Of a stretch of 34,824 nucleotides of DNA, positions 32,386-34,824 are shown piece by piece; the first letter of the stretch is position 1; every line of letters begins with the position of its first letter. Position numbers and translations under genes: made by a program. A model generated the notes under the pieces. The model did not search any database. It saw only the letters and a list, made by a program, of their open reading frames with translations, and was not told the DNA's origin. The DNA comes from Chloroflexota bacterium. GTDB taxonomy: Bacteria > Chloroflexota > Anaerolineae > Epilineales > SHYO01. Location: the NCBI GenBank assembly GCA_009692745.1, contig SHYO01000029.1, positions 1 to 34,824 on the forward strand, given 5' to 3'.

Positions 32386-32498
32386 CGTAACTTTTCACGA
32401 TTCCGGAAACCGGGCGGCCACATAGGGCCGCCCCTACGGTAGGGGCACCCCTACGTGGGTGCCCGACCAACTTCCTTACCATGTTTCTGAACAGTTTC
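32386..32498. repeat. Composite intergenic palindrome: two hairpins between CGTAACT-type flanks
   Basis: Two adjacent GC-rich hairpins (GGGCGGC/GCCGCCC at about 32412-32433 and GGGCACCC/GGGTGCCC at 32442-32464) lie between CGTAACTTTTCACG (32386-32399) and CTGAACAGTTTC (32487-32498), which are imperfect inverted copies of each other. The flank sequence recurs at 33252-33347 around a different hairpin pair. Confidence 0.65.
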
Positions 32499-32544
32499 AA
32501 AAACACGATGTGGTAGATCCCTGGATCAGCTAAGGAGAAAGCAC

Positions 32545-33243
32545 ATGCCCACATTCGAGAAGCTCTTTCGGGCGCCTTATGCCGTGCCCAACGACTTGCA
32601 AGTGGTAGATGAAGCCTTGTGGATTGTAGATCAGATTACCGACCGGGTGGCTTTGATTGAGATGGGCCCGCCGTCGGACTATGGGGTGACCAAGCTCATC
32701 CGTGAGATTCCCAGCGAGTCGTCCAACACCAGCGGTTTGACATACGGGGAAGGGAGCCTCTGGATGGCAGCCAATGGACCGGGCACCCTATGGCGACCCT
32801 CCAGGCCTACGGACGCCCAAGCGGGGATGGGGGAGATTTTCAAAGTCGATCTGCGCACAGGCCGGACGCTGGGACGTTATCCGGTCCCCGGTGGGGGAGG
32901 CGTGCATGGCATTGAGATCGATCCCTTCGAGGCCGGCATGCTGTGGATTACCACCCTCCAGGAACAAACCCTGACGAAAGTGCGCACTGCAGACTGGTCC
33001 ATCCAGCACGTGATCCCGCTCCCTTATCATCGCGCCCACGGCGTGGTGCGGGAGGCAGACGGCATCTGGGTGGTCCACACCTCTGATCGCGTAATCGTCA
33101 AGCTGGACGTGCAAGATGGCCGGGAGCTAGCGCGCATCACTGTCCCAGACTCAGAGCCGCAACCCCACGGGCTGTGCCGCTACGGCCGGGATATGCTTTA
33201 CTGCGACGCTACGTCGGGATGGGTGACGCGCATCAGCCTATAA
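32545..33243 (+). CDS. SMP-30/lactonase-like beta-propeller protein
   Basis: A 232-residue protein of repeated four-strand blades (EALWIVDQITDRVALI, EGSLWMAANGPGTLW, AGMLWITTLQEQTL, DGIWVVHTSDRVIV, DMLYCDATSGWVTR). It resembles SMP-30/gluconolactonase or Vgb-type propellers, though shorter than usual. In sugar oxidation such proteins open aldonolactones to aldonates, which would fit between the dehydrogenases and the dehydratases of this region. The typical acidic and Asn metal ligands of gluconolactonase are not all obvious, so function is an inference. ATG start with AAGGAG upstream. No signal peptide is seen. Confidence 0.7.
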   Translation: MPTFEKLFRAPYAVPNDLQVVDEALWIVDQITDRVALIEMGPPSDYGVTKLIREIPSESSNTSGLTYGEGSLWMAANGPGTLWRPSRPTDAQAGMGEIFKVDLRTGRTLGRYPVPGGGGVHGIEIDPFEAGMLWITTLQEQTLTKVRTADWSIQHVIPLPYHRAHGVVREADGIWVVHTSDRVIVKLDVQDGRELARITVPDSEPQPHGLCRYGRDMLYCDATSGWVTRISL

Positions 33244-33251
33244 CCGCTTTC

Positions 33252-33347
33252 CTGTTCAGTAGGTGCGGTTTTTAACCGCACGTTCTTGCTGCGTCGAGCG
33301 AGCCGTGCGGTTGGAAACCGCACCTACAAAAAACGTGAACAGTTACG
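33252..33347. repeat. Composite intergenic palindrome, second copy type
   Basis: CTGTTCAG (33252-33259) and TGAACAG (33336-33342, in CGTGAACAGTTACG) flank two inverted modules, GTAGGTGCGGTT..AACCGCACG and CGTGCGGTT..AACCGCACCTAC, which can pair with themselves or with each other. It lies between convergent genes, right after the propeller stop. GTAGGTGCGGTT-type palindromes are widespread intergenic repeats in several uncultured bacteria, from memory. Confidence 0.7.
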
Positions 33348-33382
33348 CAACCGCCGCGCCACCGGGCCTGTGGCGGTAACAG

Positions 33383-34336
33383 CTAAAAACCCGCCTGTTT
33401 GTCGCAGACGTAGAGAAACGACTCGCCTGACAGGAAGCGGCGCAGGTTCTCCCGGAAAATCTGCAGCCGCCCGGCCTCCATCTCCGGTGTGACCGCCGAG
33501 GTATGGGGAGCCAGGATGACGTTGGGCATGTCCCACAAGGGGCTGTCCGTTGGCAGCGGCTCTTGAGCCATAGTATCCAGCCCGGCTCCGGCGATCCGGC
33601 CGCTGCGCAAGCCATCTATCAACGCCGCCTCGTCCAGAATACCGCCCCGCGAGATGACAATCACGTAGGCGCCAGGCTTGAGCAGCTCCACCCGGCGGCG
33701 GTCAATCAGACCGCGGGACAGGCGCGTCAGCGGGGCAGTAATCACAAACCAGTCGGAGATGCGTAGCAGCTCATCCAGCCGTTCCAGTCCCCAGACGGCT
33801 TTTACCTCCGGCGGCGCAGACAGCGGTTGAATGTCCACTGCGTAGACCTGCATGCCGAAGCCGTGCGCCCGGCGCGCTACCGCCTCACCGATACCCCCCA
33901 ACGCCAGGATGCCCATCGTCCTGCCGTGAAGCTCGACGTACCGATTGTAATACTTCTGCCCCTGCCAGCGGTGGGCTTTTTGGTCCTCCCATAACTCCCG
34001 CGAGCAGTGGGTAAAGCTCAACATCATGCTGAAAACATGGTCGGCCATCGGATTGGCGTGGGGGCCGCGCGCGTTGGTCAAAACCACCTCGCTGTTGACC
34101 AGCTCCGGAATATCCATAATCCGGTCTATGCCCGTGCCGAAATTGTGAATCCAGCGCAGTTGCCGCGCGGCCAGGAAAGTCTCGCGCGAAGGTAGGCCCA
34201 ACAGCACATCGGCGTCAGGGATCTCCCGCAGTATATCCTCACGCGAGGTAGCGGTGCGGAAGTCCACCGTGGGGAAACTAGAGCGCAGCTCCGCCACATA
34301 CCCACTATCGAGAGATTGTGCCAAAAGAACTTTCAT
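33383..34336 (-). CDS. D-isomer-specific 2-hydroxyacid dehydrogenase
   Basis: The 317-residue protein has the two-domain fold of the D-2-hydroxyacid dehydrogenases. The NAD motif is LGGIGEAVARRA, the strand-2 acidic residue is in YAVDIQP, and the catalytic set is Arg in ISRGGILDE, Glu in MAQEPLP and His in APHTSAVTP. It would interconvert a 2-keto acid and its D-2-hydroxy acid, for example glyoxylate/glycolate or a sugar-derived keto acid. ATG start; 8 bp upstream ends the metallo-beta-lactamase-like gene, so the two are probably cotranscribed leftward. Confidence 0.93.
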   Translation of the reverse strand: MKVLLAQSLDSGYVAELRSSFPTVDFRTATSREDILREIPDADVLLGLPSRETFLAARQLRWIHNFGTGIDRIMDIPELVNSEVVLTNARGPHANPMADHVFSMMLSFTHCSRELWEDQKAHRWQGQKYYNRYVELHGRTMGILALGGIGEAVARRAHGFGMQVYAVDIQPLSAPPEVKAVWGLERLDELLRISDWFVITAPLTRLSRGLIDRRRVELLKPGAYVIVISRGGILDEAALIDGLRSGRIAGAGLDTMAQEPLPTDSPLWDMPNVILAPHTSAVTPEMEAGRLQIFRENLRRFLSGESFLYVCDKQAGF

Positions 34337-34344
34337 TTTTCACC

Positions 34345-34824
34345 TCATAGATAAGCAATCGCTTCAGCAATTTCGCCCAGGTACTGCCCATTCCAGGTCA
34401 CATCCGCCAGGATGGTCCAACCATAGGGGGGAGCAGCCGGCGGAAAAGTCACTTGCAATTCGATCTCGGCGCTGCCGCCCCCAGGCACAACCAGGGCCGC
34501 CTCCGCCAGGGATAACAGCACGCCAGCCGCGCTGCGGAACCGGACATGGCCCACGCGGCTCTCCGGTTCATGGTTCTTCACCTTCAGCCGGAAAGAAAGC
34601 TGGGCGCCCGGCGCCACCCGCACCTTATAGGGATAAAACTCTACCCAGCGCGGGTCCATGCCCAGATTCGGGCTCGGCTGGTCGATGATATCGGTAAAGA
34701 TAGCCTGCCACTCGTCCATCCACGCCTGCCAGCGCTCTACCGTAGGACGGTCATAGGCCACCGCCCCACCGTGCCCGGTCAGTAGAAAATCCGGGGAGGT
34801 GTCGAGCACCTGGGCGGGCATATC
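34345..34824 (-). CDS. C-terminal part of a metallo-beta-lactamase-fold protein with an Ig-like tail (partial)
   Basis: Only the last 159 codons are inside the window; the frame stays open past the right edge. The beginning of the visible part (SPDFLLTGHGG) resembles the final His-containing motif of metallo-beta-lactamase-fold hydrolases. A helix with several Trp follows (ERWQAWMDEWQAIF). A beta-rich domain with PYKVRVAPGAQLSFRLKVKN comes next, similar to NEW3/Ig-like domains that occur at the end of larger hydrolases. The enzyme class is a guess from this tail. It precedes the 2-hydroxyacid dehydrogenase by 8 bp. Confidence 0.6.
   Translation of the reverse strand, partial: DMPAQVLDTSPDFLLTGHGGAVAYDRPTVERWQAWMDEWQAIFTDIIDQPSPNLGMDPRWVEFYPYKVRVAPGAQLSFRLKVKNHEPESRVGHVRFRSAAGVLLSLAEAALVVPGGGSAEIELQVTFPPAAPPYGWTILADVTWNGQYLGEIAEAIAYL

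Noticed and set aside
1-34824. CRISPR arrays, toxin-antitoxin pairs, prophage genes
   Set aside because: No regularly spaced repeats with unique spacers, no small toxin-antitoxin-like gene pairs and no phage structural genes were recognised; the RHH gene lacks a toxin partner.

Overview
This 34.8-kb window looks like a chromosomal segment of an uncultured or little-studied Chloroflexota bacterium (Anaerolineae-like). The basis is the GC-rich coding, frequent GTG/TTG starts with good Shine-Dalgarno sites, a BTAD/SARP-type regulator, an LPxTG sorting signal (suggesting a single-membrane envelope), abundant intergenic palindromes, and a large set of sugar-acid enzymes (enolase-superfamily, PhyH, Ldh2, YjhG-type dehydratase). 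The phylum is an inference; no rRNA is present. The only RNA genes seen are tRNA-Arg(UCU) and a manganese riboswitch.

Region 1 (1-4167) opens with the first codons of a leftward transposase. Next comes a di-heme cytochrome c with an LPxTG tail whose signal peptide appears to have been cut off by that element. A leftward group follows: an alkyltransferase-like protein (atl), metG, a short SARP/BTAD regulator with a leaderless-type promoter, and a HIT-family hydrolase.

Region 2 (4276-14257) is a metal-homeostasis neighbourhood. It holds an MntR/DtxR-type repressor with a consensus promoter and an operator-like palindrome at the transcription start. Next is an mntH (NRAMP) gene that has lost its first four membrane helices and is frame-disrupted, then a tandem universal stress protein and HtpX. 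A TerC-family membrane protein sits behind a yybP-ykoY manganese riboswitch with its own promoter and terminator. After a DUF169 gene comes a four-gene Mn/Zn-type ABC importer (binding protein, ATPase, two permeases), preceded by a ribbon-helix-helix/zinc-ribbon regulator whose promoter is overlaid by three GTGTGT repeats. My reading is that the NRAMP importer was lost, an ABC importer remains, and efflux is riboswitch-controlled.

Region 3 (14337-17614) has a membrane-anchored Ig/TolB-propeller protein on a promoter divergent from the RHH gene. It also has a 101-bp palindromic element, a methyltransferase translationally coupled to a tiny membrane ORF, and tRNA-Arg with its promoter.

Region 4 (17615-34824) is a sugar-acid catabolism island. 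An alpha/alpha-toroid protein and a PhyH dioxygenase run rightward. An eight-gene leftward run follows, from an MFS transporter through a YjhG-type dehydratase, a Gfo/Idh oxidoreductase, a double TIM-barrel isomerase, an M20 peptidase, a KdaD-type FAH enzyme and a phosphonoacetate hydrolase homologue to a galactonate-dehydratase-like enolase. Divergent from it are an L-rhamnose-mutarotase homologue, an Ldh2 dehydrogenase and a lactonase-like propeller. A D-2-hydroxyacid dehydrogenase and a partial metallo-beta-lactamase-like gene run leftward at the right edge. The enzymes fit non-phosphorylative (Weimberg-like) breakdown of aldonic acids; the orphan phosphonoacetate hydrolase is the unexpected member.
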